This document shows, piece after piece, positions 10,195 through 20,999 of a stretch of 64,000 nt of DNA (the first letter of the stretch is position 1; each line of letters opens with the position of its first letter). The notes beneath the pieces were generated by a model. It had not been told where the DNA came from and made no database searches. It saw only the letters and a program-made list of their open reading frames with translations. The stretch comes from Doryteuthis pealeii. Its lineage: Eukaryota > Mollusca > Cephalopoda > Myopsida > Loliginidae. The translations under genes and the position numbers were made by a program. The DNA lies in the NCBI GenBank assembly GCA_023376005.1, contig CM042181.1, forward strand, positions 1,715,133-1,779,132, written 5' to 3'.

Positions 10195-10560
10195 TTGTCT
10201 GTTTTGTTTTTGTTTTACGGCATATCAACCTCAGTGGGTCATTTAATGCCGATTAAATTTGAAATAAATACATACCTAATGGATACACAGTATTTTTATA
10301 AATACATTTTTCTATTTAACCCATAGATGGGACCCTAACAGGTACTACCACTCTGCGTCAGAGTGGACCAAGGAGCAATGGTGATGAAGGGGTGCTCCAC
10401 ATTCCCAAACCTCAAAAAACTGGAACCTCATCATCAGATAGAGTTTAACGCCATTCCAGGACATGTAGACCCTCAGCCACCGCCTTCTAGCACCCATATG
10501 ATAAAAAGGGTTGGGGCTTGCCGTAAGGGCGGTAGATAATGATAAATGATAAAGTCGGGA
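10195..10560 (-). mobile_element. Dispersed SINE-like element E
   Basis: The minus strand runs from the CTTACGGCAAGCCCCAACCC block through GGTGGCTGAGGGTCTACATG, GAGCACCCCTTCATCACCAT and TAGTACCTGTTAGGGTC, and ends in GTTGATATGCCGTAAAACAAA. Other copies: 14,630-14,836 (-), 14,838-14,955 (+, partial), 19,140-19,500 (+), 31,610-31,990 (-), 37,140-37,590 (+), 61,565-62,040 (-). The 3' tail is shared with SINE type S4. I could not place clear A and B boxes. Confidence 0.6.
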
Positions 10561-10674
10561 AAATATATTCGGACGAAATCACTGCATTTGACTACAGACA
10601 TTTGACCCTTCTCTTTCTATAAAATATATATCAAGCACACTATTTCTCTGTATCTTTTACCACCTCAACGATAC

Positions 10675-10910
10675 AACAAGTTATAAAAATGCATTGGAAA
10701 TGATTTTTACTATAAAAATGCACTGGAAATGATTTTTACTATAAAAATGCATGGAAATGATTTTTATTTATAAAAATGCATTGGAAATGAAAATTGGAAA
10801 TGATTTTTTATTATAAAATGCATTGGAAATGATTTTTACTATAAAAATGCATGGAAATGATTTTTACTATAAAATGCATTGGAAATGATTTTTTAAAAAT
10901 GCATTAGAAA
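10675..10910. repeat. Minisatellite, ~28-bp unit TATAAAAATGCATTGGAAAT
   Basis: Roughly eight imperfect units, bracketed by direct repeats of a ~42-nt block (GCACACTATTTCTCTGTATC...). Homologous arrays at 18,700-18,945 and 32,165-32,450 have different unit counts. Confidence 0.85.
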
Positions 10911-13019
10911 TTAGAAAAGCACACTATTTCTCTGTGTATCTTTTACCACCTCAACGATATAACAGAAACTCAGAGAATCAGCAGATAGTGAAATAATTAT
11001 TTTTCCCACTGTATGTTGGGCACTGCTAGAGAGCAAGAATAAACTCCTGTCACATTTTTCTATGGACCCAACCGAAGCCCATGGTTCTTCGTCTGTCAAC
11101 TTAACTGAGAAATCGATGTTTCTTATTATATCAGGTGGGATTACATAGTCTAAAATCCATCATGTCTCTTAACTGTCCCCGCACACTAACGATTCGAATA
11201 AATATGATCCACAACATAAAGTTCCAGGGAGTTATCGGACAGCGCCCCCAGGAGGTACGATCCATAGATGAAGAACCTCCGCTTTTTCAACAATCTGTTT
11301 GGGCTCCGTATTCTTTAAAAAGTTCTAAAACAGCAATGCGAATATTATTAGGCACATGCTTAAGTGCGCACATGGCTGGGGTCCATCCGAAGTCATCCTT
11401 GGAGTTAACATCGGCTCCGGCTTCAAGGAGAACCCTAATGAGCTCAACTGAAGCCCAGGATTTTCCTCTGTCAGCTTAAGTGCGCGGTGCAAAATAGACT
11501 GACGGTCCAAAACTCTGAGATCCTCATTGAGGACTCTTTTGACCTCTTCTCTAAATTCGCCGAGATACTCCGGGGAGGAATTCAAAGAGTTCATTTTATA
11601 CACCATGTACAAGAAGGTGTCGACTGCACTGGAATAATAGCTATCCACAAAAGACGGAGATATAGATAGACGTTCTTTGACATAAAACCACAAGTCTAGA
11701 GCAGTCTGTGCTATTATTTTGAAAATATCAAACCCCCCATATCTAAAGAATTCTTTTGAAGAGTGGTTTTCAGCAATTTCAGTAAATAGAATTTTAAAAT
11801 ATAACATATTGGGACCAACAAAAAATTTTTCATGGCAATATTCTTGGATATGATCAATCAGCTCCTTAACTTTCTCCATATTGTTTTCCAGTTTGGCAAT
11901 TAATGCCGTTTGTAAAAGAAACTGTAAATATAGTCTGTTATTTCTTCCCAGAATTCTTTCAGTGACTAGAATACTCTGGTAAGCAAGACGTAAAGGGTCC
12001 TCTCCTAGGTTTCCAATTCTTCCTCAGTGGTAAATTCTACAGAATAATCCAGAATCGCTCGTGCAGGAACATGACATGTCTTGGGAATACCGTCTCTCCA
12101 CCTCGCTGCTAAAGCTCCCCTCCATGCTAAAAACTGTTATCTGATCACATACAAAACACGCATTTAAGATTTCCAAAGCCTCTATCTTATCTATCTCCAA
12201 ATAGGAGGGATGCGTACCCAACTCTTCAACAATCTCTAGGTTTTGATTGATAGCTGCCCATATTAAAGGGTCCAGGCCTTCGTGGCTTTGGATCCTAACA
12301 TCAGCACCAGCGTCGATTAGGAGGTTGATGCCTTCTCTATGATTCCAATAAACGGCTAAATGAAGGGCGGTGAAACCCTCTTCGTCTTGGTGGTTAACGT
12401 TCGCGTCCTTACTGATTAGGAATTTGCAAATTTCGCCGTTGCAAGTCGAGTGCATCAACGGGACCATTCCCTGCAAGCTCGGTCGATTAATATCAGCTCC
12501 CATCGCTACTATCAGTTTCACGGCGATTATATTCTTAACTAATATAGCATAAGTGAGCGGTGATATGGGGCCGCAGATGGTGTCGTTTATATTGGGGAGG
12601 TGCTGCAGGATCAGATGGATCAGCTCTTGATTACCGTGCATTAGGGCGACAATGAGTGGATGGCTGGATCCTTTCCAGCATTCGGATATTTTCTCAGGTC
12701 CATGAAGGAGAGAAAGTTCGAGGAGGTAACGGGAGATTTCAACCTTGTCATCATGAATTGCTATATAGAGAGGTAGAAAACTATGATTTGTAGAACCCAA
12801 AACCTTGATGCATTGTTCGGGCTCAAGGGTTTCGAACAGTGCCTTGATCTCGTCCAAAGAATTGTGTTCGATTAATACGGATAGTCGGTTAACGATGTCC
12901 AGCGTGGCTCTTGTGTCGAGAGTTGTATTCTCTTGAGATGCTACAAGAAAAGAATATAAATAAATAAGTCTGAGAGAGAAAAGGGTTAAATCGAAGGTAA
13001 CGGACCTATATTCGACCAA

Positions 13020-13312
13020 AGAAAGCGTGGTGTAATGGTTAAAGTCATGGGAAATGAAGTCGTCGCCCCGAGTTCAAATCCGTGGTAATTGCATTTCATT
13101 TAGCGCTAATACCCCTGGGAAAGGTAGGAATCCTACTCTCCCTCCAGCTATGGGTAAATAGTAGGGCAGACTGGCCTCTTTAACCTTGGTTAGGCAACCG
13201 GTCTAGGAGAGGGAAATCTCTGAATTCAAACCTGTTAAACTCCGCTTAAGAAATTGACCTTGTGTCACATCCTGCTTGTGCGGAGGGATTGGTATATATA
13301 TATAATTTAATA
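13020..13312 (+). mobile_element. tRNA-derived SINE (type S1) in the FEM-1 intron, copy 1
   Basis: A box GTGGTGTAATGGTTAAAG and B box GAGTTCAAATCC are followed by a body with GCGCTAATACCCCTGGGAAA and CTTGTGCGGAGGGATTGG, then an AT tail. It lies antisense to the host gene, 80 nt upstream of the exon 2 acceptor, at the same place in every copy that retains exon 2. Confidence 0.75.
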
Positions 13313-13555
13313 TACTTGTTGGTAAATCCTCGCGGTGAGAAAAAAACAGCAAATAGTTTGATTGTAAAAATATACTACCAAACATCAACCGGGAAGAAAA
13401 AAATTTTTGTAAAAAAGAAAAGACCAAGATAATCGTACCAACAAAAAATAATCTATTAGTACAATATTTTGGCCAAAAGAAAAAACAATTTATATACATA
13501 TAAGATATATATATTCATATAAAACCGCCAGGAAACTAAACTAATAAGGTAAAAA

Positions 13556-13601
13556 GTCAGATCTTAGCCTGAAGAGCATTAAGCGAAACTTTTAGTCTGA
13601 C
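13556..13601 (+). ncRNA. Hammerhead-like hairpin (type F3a), copy 1 intron
   Basis: The RNA-sense strand begins GTCAGA and ends TCTGAC, which pair. Between them lies CTGAAGAGC, five bases, GCGAAAC, then TTTTAGTC. The core CUGAAGA..GAAA matches hammerhead C3-A9 and G12-A14. A mini stem ACU-UUU-AGU can form stem III before the C that would be position 17. In this copy one C before CTGAAGA is missing. Activity unknown. Confidence 0.4.
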
Positions 13602-14334
13602 TCCTTAGATTATATATATATATATATATATATATATAACAGATTTTTGGACTGCGTCCTATTCCTATTTTTGTTAAATATCTATACACTGAAAATAAAT
13701 AATATCAATTTTCATTGTATAATATCCGACCAGAAAAGAAAATCTTAATATCTTTGGTTCAGACAAAAAATAACTTTATTTTTCATTTAAGTTATATTTT
13801 AAGGGATACGTTATTTTTTAGTCAAAAATAAATATTTTCTATTAAAGATAAATAATATACGAGAGATGATGATAACTTTAATAGAAATCAAATAACCGGG
13901 TGAAAATACTTTTAGAATGTCTTCAAATCCAGATTTAAATGAAAGGAAATAATTCGAAAGTAACTTACCTTCAGCCATTTTTATCGCTTTTTGTTTAGAT
14001 ATAAAACTCTTTTTTCCACAGCAAAACTAACCGTTTAAAAACTAAAAGACTAATAGATAGGTAATAGAATTCATTAAAAATTTAAAAGAACTACTGCTTG
14101 TACTTTATCGTAAAACATACAGTTTAAAATCTTATGATACAGCAACAATAATTTTTAAAAAACGTAGACGTTGTCAGCATCTAATACGTATGTTTCCATC
14201 AGTGAAGGGTTAAAAATATATTGATATATAAAAATGAGATTTTAAAAATATATATGGTTTACTTTTATAGGATTTTATTATTTTAATGAAAAGAAAAGAA
14301 AAGCATTGGGTGTGATCAAAATTAAGTAAGAATT

Positions 14335-14480
14335 TCCGTCATCCGGGTTCTCGCTTACAGGTCATACTTTGAAAACTACAGTCCAACGTTGTCGCCAGTT
14401 CGATCCTTATTGGCGGCTGTTAATCAATTGGTGTTTGGGTGATTGATTAATTTGAATGGTATAACAACCTACCTTGGGAT
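14335..14480 (+). mobile_element. SINE-like element with B box (type S2), upstream of copy 1
   Basis: Contains CCAGTTCGATCCTTATTGG, a perfect Pol III B box (GTTCGATCC), preceded by GGTTCTCGCTTACAGGTCAT where an A box would be expected but is weak. Recurs upstream of exon 1 at 15,120-15,270 (-), 22,975-23,135 (-), 27,540-27,665 (+), 35,870-36,010 (+), 38,020-38,190 (-) and 46,415-46,575 (-). Confidence 0.5.
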
Positions 14481-14723
14481 ATTTTATGTGTAACGGTTAA
14501 TTAATGTACATTGTATATTCATATTATTTGCCTACTTTTTCACTTAATTTTAGTACAGAATTATGTGGTTTAAAATATTCCTATTTAATATTTCATTGTC
14601 TAAAATCCATACTGTCACTTTATTTGTTTTTTCTGTTTTGTTTACGGCATATCAACCTCAGTGGGTAATTTAATACATTTTTAATGGATACATAGTATTT
14701 TTATAAATACATTTTCTTTTAAC

Positions 14724-14836
14724 CATAGATGAGACCCTAACAGGTACTACCACTCCGCGTCAGAGTGGACCAAGGAGCAATGGTGATGAAGGGGTCTCCA
14801 CATTCCCAAACCTCAAAAACCGGAACCCTCATCTTA
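14724..14836. other. Loop of palindrome P1
   Basis: About 113 nt between the arms, consisting of the middle of a dispersed element E (CAGGTACTACCACTCCGCGT region). The symmetry axis cuts through that element, so part of it is present in inverted form on both sides. Such a short loop fits either a real hairpin-mediated inverted duplication or a fold-back read artefact. Confidence 0.8.
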
Positions 14837-15269
14837 GAAAAATGTATTTTATAAAATACTATGCATCCATTAAGAATGTATTTATTTCAAAACTTAATCC
14901 GCATTAAATTACCCACTGAGGTTGATATGCCGTCAAACAAAAAAGAAAGAAACAAATAAATGACAGTATGGATTTTAGACAATGAAATATTAGATAGGAA
15001 TATTTTAAACCACATAATTATGTACTAAAATTAAGAAAAAAGTACGCAATTAATATAATTATTCATTGTACCATTACATAATATATGTATTCATTGTACC
15101 ATTACACATAAAATATCCCAAGGTAGGTTGTTATACCATTCAAATTAATCAATCAACCCAACCACCAATTGATTGAACAGCCGCCAATAAGGATCGAACT
15201 GGCGACAACGCTGGACTGTAATTTTCAAAGTATGACCTGTAAGCGAGAACCCGGATGACGGAGCTTCTT

Positions 15270-15614
15270 ACTTAATTTTGATCACGCCCAATGCTTTTCT
15301 TTTCTTTTCATTAAAATAATAAAATCCTATAAAAGTAAACCATATATATTTTTAAAATCTCATTTTTATATATCTATATTTTTAATCCTTCACCGATGGA
15401 AACATACGTATTAGATTCTGCAACGTCTACGTTTTTTAAAATTATTGTTGCTGTATGATCAGATTTTAAACTGTATGTTTTACGATAAAGTACAAGCAGT
15501 AGTTCTTTTAAATTTTTAATGTATTCTATTACCTATCTATTAGTCTTTTAGTTTTTAAACGGTTAGTTTTGCTGTGGAAAAAAGAGTTTTATATCTAAAC
15601 AAAAAGCGATAAAA
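15270..15614 (+). promoter_or_regulatory. Conserved 5' block upstream of FEM-1 exon 1 (copy 2 as example)
   Basis: About 345 nt between SINE S2 and the start codon is conserved in all seven exon-1 blocks. It includes ATGGAAACATACGTATTAGA, a GTTTTACGATAAAGTACAAG stretch and the leader TTTTGCTGTGGAAAAAAGAG just before ATG. It probably holds promoter and 5' UTR. No clear TATA box or initiator can be assigned. Confidence 0.4.
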
Positions 15615-15953
15615 ATGGCTGAAGGTAAGTTACTTTCGAATTATTTCCGTTTCATTTAAATCTGGATTTGAAGACATTCTAAAAGTATTTTCACCCGGTT
15701 ATTTGATTTCTATTAAAGTTATCATCATCTCTCGTATATTATTTATTTTAATAGAAAATATTTATTTTTGATTAAAAAATAACGTATCCCTAAAAATATA
15801 ACTTAAATGAAAAATAAAGTTATTTTTTGTCTGAACCAAAGATATTAAGATTTTCTTTTCTGGTCGGATATTATACAATGAAAATTGATATTATTTATTT
15901 TCAGTGTATAGATATTTAACAAAAATAGGAATAGGACGCAGTCCAAAAATCTG

Positions 15954-15994
<41 letters not shown>

Positions 15995-16008
15995 ATAAAT
16001 CTAAAGAG

Positions 16009-16052
16009 TCAGACTAAAAGTTTCGCTTAATGCTCTTCAGGCTAAGATCTTA
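16009..16052 (-). ncRNA. Hammerhead-like hairpin (F3a), copy 2 intron
   Basis: Antisense to the gene. The core CTGAAGAGC..GCGAAAC is present, but one end stem base pair is altered (AAGATCTTAC). Confidence 0.35.
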
Positions 16053-16296
16053 CTTTTTACCTATTAGCTTTAGTTTCCTGGCGGTTTTATATGAATATAT
16101 ATATCTTATATGTATATAAATTGTTTTTTCTTTTGGCCAAAATATTGTACTAATAGATTATTTTTTGTTGGTACGATTATCTTGGTCTTTTCTTTTTTAC
16201 AAAAGTTTTTTCTTCCGGTTGATGTTTGGTAGTATATTTTTACAATCAACTATTTGCTGTTTTTTTTTTCTCACCGCGAGGATTTACCAACAAGTT

Positions 16297-16317
<21 letters not shown>

Positions 16318-16330
<13 letters not shown>

Positions 16331-16598
16331 ATCCCTCCGCACAAGCAGGATGCGACAAAAAGTCAATTTCTTAAGCGGAGTTTAACAGGTTTGAATTCAG
16401 AGTTTTCCTTCTCCTAGACCGGTTGCCTAACCAAGGTTAAAGAGCCAGTCTCCCTACTATTTACCCATAGCTGGAGGGAGAGTAGGATTCATACCTTTCC
16501 CAGGGTATTAGCGCTAAATGAAATGCAATTACCACGGATTTGAACTCGGGGCGACGACTTCATTTCCCATGACTTTAACCATTACACACGCTTTCTTT
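16318..16598 (-). mobile_element. tRNA-derived SINE (S1), copy 2 intron
   Basis: Same insertion as 13,020-13,312, with an AT microsatellite at its 3' end. Confidence 0.75.
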
Positions 16599-18325
16599 GG
16601 TCGAATATAGGTCCGTTACCTTCGATTTAACCCTTTTCTCTCTCAGACTTATTTATTTATATTCTTTTCTTGTAGCATCTCAAGAGAATACAACTCTCGA
16701 CACAAGAGCCACGCTGGACATCGTTAACCGACTATCCGTATTAATCGAACACAATTCTTTGGACGAGATCAAGGCACTGTTCGAAACCCTTGAGCCCGAA
16801 CAATGCATCAAGGTTTTGGGTTCTACAAATCATAGTTTTCTACCTCTCTATATAGCAATTCATGATGACAAGGTCGAAATCTCCCGTTACCTCCTCGAAC
16901 TTTCTCTCCTTCATGGACCTGAGAAAATATCCGAATGCTGGAAAGGATCCAGCCATCCACTCATTGTCGCCTAAGCACGGTAATCAAGAGCTGATCCATC
17001 TGATCCTGCAGCACCTCCCCAATATAAACGACACCATCTGCGGCCCCATATCACCGCTCACTTATGCTATATTAGTTGAGAATATAATCGCCGTGAAACT
17101 GATAGTAGCGATGGGAGCTGATATTAATCGTCCGAGCTTGCACGGAATGGTCCCGTTGATGCACTCGACTAGCAACGGCGAAATCTGCAAATTCCTAATT
17201 AGTAAGGACGCGAACGTTAACCACCAAGACGAAGAGGGTTTCACCGCCCTTCATTTAGCCGTTTATTGGAATCATAGAGAAGGCATCAACCTCCTAATCG
17301 ACGCTGGTGCTGATGTTAGGATCCAAAGCCACGAAGGCCTGGACCCTTTAATATGGGCAGCTTTCAATCAAAACCTAGAGATTGTTGAAGAGTTGGGTAC
17401 GCATCCCTCCTATTTGGAGATAGATAAGATAGAGGCTTTGGAAATCTTAAATGCGTGTTTGTATGTGATCAGATAACAGTTTTATTAGCATGGAGGGGAG
17501 CTTTAGCAGCGAGGTGGAGAGGCGGTATTCCCAAGACATGTCATGTTCCTGCACGAGCGATTCTGGATTATTCTGTAGAATTTACCACTGAGGAAGAATT
17601 GGAAACCTAGGAGAGGACCCTTTACGTCTTGCTTACCAGAGTATTCTAGTCACTGAAAGAATTCTGGGAAGAAATAACAGACTATATTTACAGTTTCTTT
17701 TACAAACGGCATTAATTGCCAAACTGGAAAACAATATGGAGAAAGTTAAGGAGCTGATTGATCATATCCAAGAATATTGCCATGAAAAATTTTTTGTTGG
17801 TCCCAATATGTTTCATTTTGAAACTCTATTTACTGAAATTGCTGAAAACCACTCTTCAAAAGAATTCTTTAGATATGGGGGGTTTGATATTTTCAAAATA
17901 ATAGCACAGACTGCTCTAGACTTGTGGTTTTATGTCAAAGAACGTCTATCTATATCTCCGTCTTTTGTGGATAGCTATTATTCCAGTGCAGTCGACACCT
18001 TCTTGTACATGGTGTATAAAATGAACTCTTTGAATTCCTCCCCGGAGTATCTCGGCGAATTTAGAGAAGAGGTCAAAAGAGTCCTCAATGAGGATCTCGA
18101 GTTTTGGACCGTCAGTCTATTTTGCACCGCGCACTTAAGCTGACAGAAACAATCCTGGGCTTCAGTTGAGCTCATTAGGGTCTCCTTGAAGCCGGAGCCG
18201 ATGTTAACTCCAAGGATGACTTCGGATGGACCCCAGCCATGTGCGCACTTAAGTATGTGCCTAATAATATTCGCATTGCTGTTTTAGAACTTTTTAAAGA
18301 ATACGGAGCCCAAACAGATTGTTGA

Positions 18326-18660
18326 AAAAGCGGAGGTTCTTCATCTATGGATCGTACCTCCTGGGGGCGCTGTCCGATAACTCCCTGGAACTTTATGTTG
18401 TGGATCATATTTATTCGAATCGTTAGTGTGCGGGGACAGTTAAGAGACATGATGGATTTTAGACTATGTAATCCCACCTGATATAATAAGAAACATCGAT
18501 TTCTCATTAAGTTGACAGACGAAGAACCATGGGCTTCGGTTGGGTCCATAGAAAAATGTGACAGGAGTTTATTCTTGCTCTCTAGCAGTGCCCAACATAC
18601 AGTGGGAAAAATAATTATTTCACTATCTGCTGATTCTCTGAGTTTCTGTTATATCGTTGA
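18326..18660 (+). other. FEM-1 3' flank of copy 2
   Basis: After the stop, the flank (GGAGGTTCTTCATCTATGG, GGGGGCGCTGTCCGATAA, GATCATATTTATTCGAATCG) is conserved after every copy. It is followed by a short relic of a second last-exon unit (GAAGAACCATGGGCTTCGGT). No AATAAA is placed with confidence. Confidence 0.5.
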
Positions 18661-18699
18661 GGTGGTAAAAGATACAGAGAAATAGTGTGCTTTTCTAAT

Positions 18700-18945
18700 T
18701 TCTAATGCATTTTTATAGTAAAAATCATTTCCAATGCATTTTATAGTAAAAATCATTTCCAATGCATTTTTATAGTAAAAAATCATTTTTAATGCATTTT
18801 TATAATAAAAATCATTTTTAATAATCATTTTAATGCATGTTTATAGTAAAAATCAATTTCCAATGCATTTTTATAATAAAAAATAATTTCCAATGCATTT
18901 TTATAGTAAAAAAAAAAAATTTCCAATGCATTTTTATACTTGTTG
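18700..18945. repeat. Minisatellite, ~28-bp unit (inverted copy)
   Basis: Mirror of 10,675-10,910 with a different number and spelling of units, bracketed by the same GATACAGAGAAATAGTGTGC block on both sides. Confidence 0.85.
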
Positions 18946-19139
18946 TATCGTTGAGGTGGTAAAAGATACAGAGAAATAGTGTGCTTGAGATATATTTTAT
19001 TCAGCACTTGTATCTGGTGCTAATAGATACTTATTACATAAAAACAAGAAGTTGTACAATTCACAAGACAATGCGTACAAGAATGAGAAGGGTCAAATGT
19101 CTGTAGTCAAATGCAGTGATTTCGTCCGAATATATTTTC

Positions 19140-19500
19140 CCGACTTTATCATTTATCATTATCTACCGCCCTTACGGCAAGCCCCAACCCTTTTTATCAT
19201 ATGGGTGCTAGAAGGCGGTGGCTGAGGGACTACATGTCCTGGGAATGGCGTTAAACTCTCTGATGATGAGGTTCCAGTTTTGGGTTTTGGGAATGTGGAG
19301 CACCCCTTCATCACCATTGCTCCCTGGTCCAATCTAACGCGGAGTGGTAGTACCTGTTAGGGTCCCATCTATGGGTTAAATAGAAAAATGTATTTATAAA
19401 AATACTGTGTATCCATTAGGTATGTATTTATTTCAAAATTTAATCGGCATTAAATGACCCACTGAGGTTGATATGCCGTAAAACAAAAACAAACAGACAA
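19140..19500 (+). mobile_element. Dispersed SINE-like element E
   Basis: Same family as 10,195-10,560, at its P1 mirror position, ending in ATATGCCGTAAAACAAAAAC. Confidence 0.6.
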
Positions 19501-19603
19501 ACAAATAAAATGACCGTATGGATTTTAGACAATGACATATTGGCAGTAAATGTATAGTTCAAGAATATTAAAAAAATGACCAATATAATTAGAATTTCCT
19601 GTG

Positions 19604-19991
19604 GGTAATACTTTTTTGGTACGATCAACTGCCACTCGCTCGAGTCCAGCCTATTAGCCACGCCCACAGATTTTTATGAAAACAAAAAAAAAATACAGCC
19701 AGGACAAACGCCCACAAATGTTGATGAAAACAAAAGTACGACCACGACGAAAATCTTATTTTACTTTTAAAACGTAATATTTTTTTTTAGCTTAGAAAAT
19801 TGAAAAAACACTTTGAATCATGTAAATTTAGGGTTCTACAAACATTTTTTTCTTTAGTTATTTGAATATGCACGAATCTTTACATTCCTTTTTTATTTCT
19901 TTTTTTTTTTTTAGAAATTAAACATCTGTGGGCGTGGCTAATAGGCTGGACTCGGGCGAGTGGCAGTTGATCGTACCAAAAAAGTATTACC
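19604..19991. mobile_element. MITE-A copy 2
   Basis: Same element and flanks as 9,707-10,094, in the P1 mirror position. One GCTCGAG in the inverted ends is CTCGGGC here, an internal difference between ends. Confidence 0.8.
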
Positions 19992-20074
19992 GATTTCCAG
20001 TGATCATTTTGAATTTTTGAATTAGATCAATTTTCAATACTGATAATGGAAAACATCTTTAATTTTCAGATACG

Positions 20075-20180
20075 AACAGGACATCTTGGGGGCAATGTCT
20101 AATTACGCACAAAAGACCATAAACCTTACATTTTTTTAGCAATTTTGGACAATGGAATCACATATGAGGGTACTTGCCTG
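20075..20180 (+). pseudogene. FEM-1 3'-flank relic
   Basis: GGACATCTTGGGGGCAATGT, CTAATTACGC and TTTTGGACAATGGAATCAC match the relic family at 55,390-55,520. Also present at 9,574-9,660 (-) and 30,945-31,060 (-). Confidence 0.4.
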
Positions 20181-20189
20181 TTCATCCCA

Positions 20190-20560
20190 CTTATGAAGGC
20201 TGGACACTAGGTCTCGTTTTTACGTGGACGCATAAAAATTGCGTCGATCTGGGGAGTTGGCCCCCTGGGATCGATGCTATTAATTGTACTTTACCGGTCC
20301 AGTGGCCGAAGCACACTGGACCACCAGCCGAGGCCGGGTGGATAAGGTAAGAATCAGACCATAGTAACTGGAACAGATACTACACTCCTGATCCCCTCTA
20401 GTCCAGGAGGGAATTCTACCTGGGATAATTGAAGAAAATCGTTAATTTTCACAAATAGAACGATCCCGGGCATCATGAAAATCTGCATACCACTGAAAGG
20501 TGTAATTTTAAACACCATTTAGGTACCAAAACGCGTTAATTAAAAAAACAAGTTTACAAA
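20190..20560 (+). repeat. Dispersed repeat G
   Basis: Same family as 4,890-5,260, with CCGAGGCCGGGTGGATAAG and GGTACCAAAACGCG. The P2 mirror is 30,550-30,930. No gene seen. Confidence 0.55.
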
Positions 20561-20599
20561 ACATTGGTTGTCATTGCTGTTATTTACTTTTATATTACT

Positions 20600-20990
20600 T
20601 TATATGTTCGAAATACGCCAGACTACACTGCGCAGGGTAACGTCGTCAGTTATGTTAGTGACTGGCTTCATAGGGGGGTTTCGGGTCTTCCAACATAATA
20701 CCCCCCAGCCATCCAGATCCCGTTAGAGACGATCAAACTCCAACACACTAACAGAAAAATGATATGATTACGCCAACGCAATCCTCGATCTCTTTATATG
20801 CGATTGGCCAGTTCCATAGCCAATTATCGATAAGGGTAGATTTTATAATTAGGATCGCGTGATTCAGACATGTTTTATTTAATAATACATTGGCATATCT
20901 GGCGTAACAATTAAGGTATTTTATTTTCCATAATAGCAATATACAAGAATGTTGAAGTTCCGTAAAACAAATAAAGGAAACTAAACCGAT
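20600..20990 (+). repeat. Unclassified repeat with SINE-type tail
   Basis: Begins near CGAAATACGCCAGACTACAC and ends AAGAATGTTGAAGTTCCGTA then AAACAAAT, a tail like that of S4 and E. It contains GATTGGCCAG and AGCCAAT (inverted CCAAT motifs). P2 mirror near 30,130-30,510. Confidence 0.45.
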
Positions 20991-20999
20991 CCATTTTCA

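Larger units (their letters stand above)
11287..13978 (-). pseudogene. FEM-1-like ankyrin/TPR gene, copy 1 (frameshifted)
   Basis: Two coding exons on -: exon 1 13,969-13,978 (ATGGCTGAAG, donor GTAAGT) and exon 2 12,940-11,287 after acceptor TTCTTGTAG, stop TGA. The product starts MAEASQENTTLDTRATLDIV and shows about six N-terminal ankyrin repeats, then the FEM-1 hallmark linker KIEALEILNAC and the TPR-like block with TERILGRNNRLYLQFLLQTA. It ends with a C-terminal ankyrin pair and GAQTDC. By family, it would be a substrate receptor of a CUL2-elongin ubiquitin ligase. The frame breaks near 12,128 (2 nt missing), 12,010 (1 nt) and 11,462 (1 nt), with no substitution stops. It is the sister of copy 2: both read ATTGTCGCC plus a CTAA variant where others have GTAGAG. 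Either a young pseudogene or a gene with consensus errors. Confidence 0.85.
9574..14723. repeat. Left arm of palindrome P1
   Basis: Reverse complement of 14,837 to about 20,130. It contains MITE-A, dispersed element E, the 28-bp array, FEM-1 copy 1 with its SINE-bearing intron, and the promoter-side SINE. The arms agree almost base for base over long stretches and differ mainly by 1-2 nt indels and microsatellite lengths. Confidence 0.9.
15615..18325 (+). pseudogene. FEM-1-like ankyrin/TPR gene, copy 2 (frameshifted)
   Basis: Exon 1 15,615-15,624 and exon 2 16,676-18,325, with canonical GTAAGT donor and TTGTAG acceptor. The domain order is as in copy 1. Frame breaks: near 16,972 (GCC TAA instead of an open frame, 2 nt missing), about 17,459 (1 nt), 17,605 (GGAAACC for GGAAAACC), 18,098 (1 nt), 18,147 (2 nt) and 18,181 (1 nt). 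Between the breaks the protein agrees almost residue for residue with the other copies, so all differences are small indels. It is an arm of both P1 and P2. The tRNA SINE S1 (16,318-16,598, -) and the F3a hairpin (16,009-16,052, -) sit in the intron. Confidence 0.85.
14837..20130. repeat. Right arm of P1; outer half of left arm of P2
   Basis: Inverted with respect to 9,574-14,723. From about 15.1 kb on it is also inverted with respect to about 31.0-36.0 kb. The shared block therefore occurs three times: -, +, -. Confidence 0.9.

Noticed and set aside
12370..12552. Recurring 60-codon antisense frame MKPSSSWW inside each FEM-1 exon 2
   Set aside because: It is the shadow of the conserved ankyrin coding strand and appears wherever exon 2 appears.
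13020..13090. Possible tRNA gene in the FEM-1 intron
   Set aside because: Same reasoning: tRNA-like promoter boxes attached to a SINE body and repeated at the same intron site in each copy.
20780..20850. Promoter with inverted CCAAT boxes and a TATA-like motif
   Set aside because: The motifs lie inside a dispersed repeat, no gene follows, and such short motifs are expected by chance in AT-rich DNA.
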